Below, piece after piece: positions 63,891 to 64,000 of a stretch of DNA of 64,000 nucleotides. How positions within the stretch are numbered: position 1 is the first letter of the stretch; every line of letters starts with the position of its first letter. The translations under genes and the position numbers were made by a program. Source of the stretch: Molossus alvarezi. Lineage: Eukaryota > Chordata > Mammalia > Chiroptera > Molossidae. Where the stretch lies: NCBI GenBank assembly GCA_037176705.1, contig CM073893.1, positions 20,088,074-20,152,073 of the forward strand, written 5' to 3'. Under the pieces are notes generated by a model that was given only the letters and a program-made list of their open reading frames with translations, had not been told where the DNA came from and ran no database searches.

Positions 63891-64000
63891 TGAATAAGAA
63901 AGAATGGATACATCAGCTTTTTGTTGGATAATGGGCCTGTCATGCATGTGTGGGAAGAGAAAGTAGGTTTATTTAGATCAGTCTAGGAGGTAGACAGATG
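63891..64000. other. Window end, nothing recognised
   Basis: Short AT-rich tail with no recognised feature. Confidence 0.3.

Noticed and set aside
1..64000. CRISPR array, operon, phage or other prokaryotic system
   Set aside because: No spaced direct repeats and no adjacent co-directional genes. Mammalian SINE/LINE/LTR content throughout shows nuclear DNA.

Overview
This window looks like nuclear DNA of a placental mammal, almost certainly a yangochiropteran bat and probably a vespertilionid. The main evidence is at least a dozen tRNA-headed SINEs of the bat VES type, two of them nearly identical and flanked by perfect target-site duplications. A short hAT-like DNA transposon with SPIN-type ends and long L1 elements also fit. 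Ancient mammalian repeats (MIR, L2, MaLR, MLT2, MER5 and Tigger types) form the background. No prokaryotic or viral gene organisation and no recognisable host protein-coding exon is present. The region reads as intergenic or deep intronic DNA.

Layout. 1-2.9 kb is the 3' half of an L1 whose 5' part lies outside the window. 3-9 kb is mostly single-copy. It contains an AT-rich block with homeodomain-like TAATTA/ATTAA words (4.7-4.96 kb) directly upstream of a CpG-rich stretch with two inverted CCAAT boxes (5.0-6.15 kb). This is the best candidate promoter in the window, probably of a non-coding transcript. 9-17 kb holds a MaLR LTR, MIRs and three VES SINEs. 17.1-24.8 kb is one nearly full-length but decayed L1 carrying three VES insertions. 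26.1-28.4 kb is a recent-looking inverted duplication with arms of about 0.5 kb and a 1.28 kb spacer. 28.4-41 kb is single-copy DNA with old repeats, the hAT element at 35.9 kb and an MLT2-type LTR at 40.4 kb.

The most interesting element is at 41.28-43.53 kb on the minus strand. It is a complete, apparently young half-L1 (HAL1-like). It has a CpG-rich L1 5'UTR, an uninterrupted 313-codon ORF1, a deletion removing essentially all of ORF2, an L1 3'UTR with AATAAA and poly(A), and a perfect 14-bp target-site duplication. It can encode the L1 RNA-binding chaperone but no endonuclease or reverse transcriptase, so it would depend on an autonomous L1.

43.5-49 kb holds two opposed MaLR LTRs, a small GC-rich patch, MIRs and long single-copy stretches. 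49.9-53.4 kb is an old minus-strand L1 peppered with five minus-strand VES SINEs and a 5'UTR-only L1 fragment. 53.4-64 kb is mostly single-copy DNA with MIR, L2, MER5 and L1 pieces, plus an ancient repeat split by a Tigger element and a MaLR LTR.

Only the ORF1 of the half-L1 is a credible intact coding sequence. All family names were assigned by reading against remembered consensus features, not by a database search, so boundaries are approximate unless a target-site duplication fixes them.
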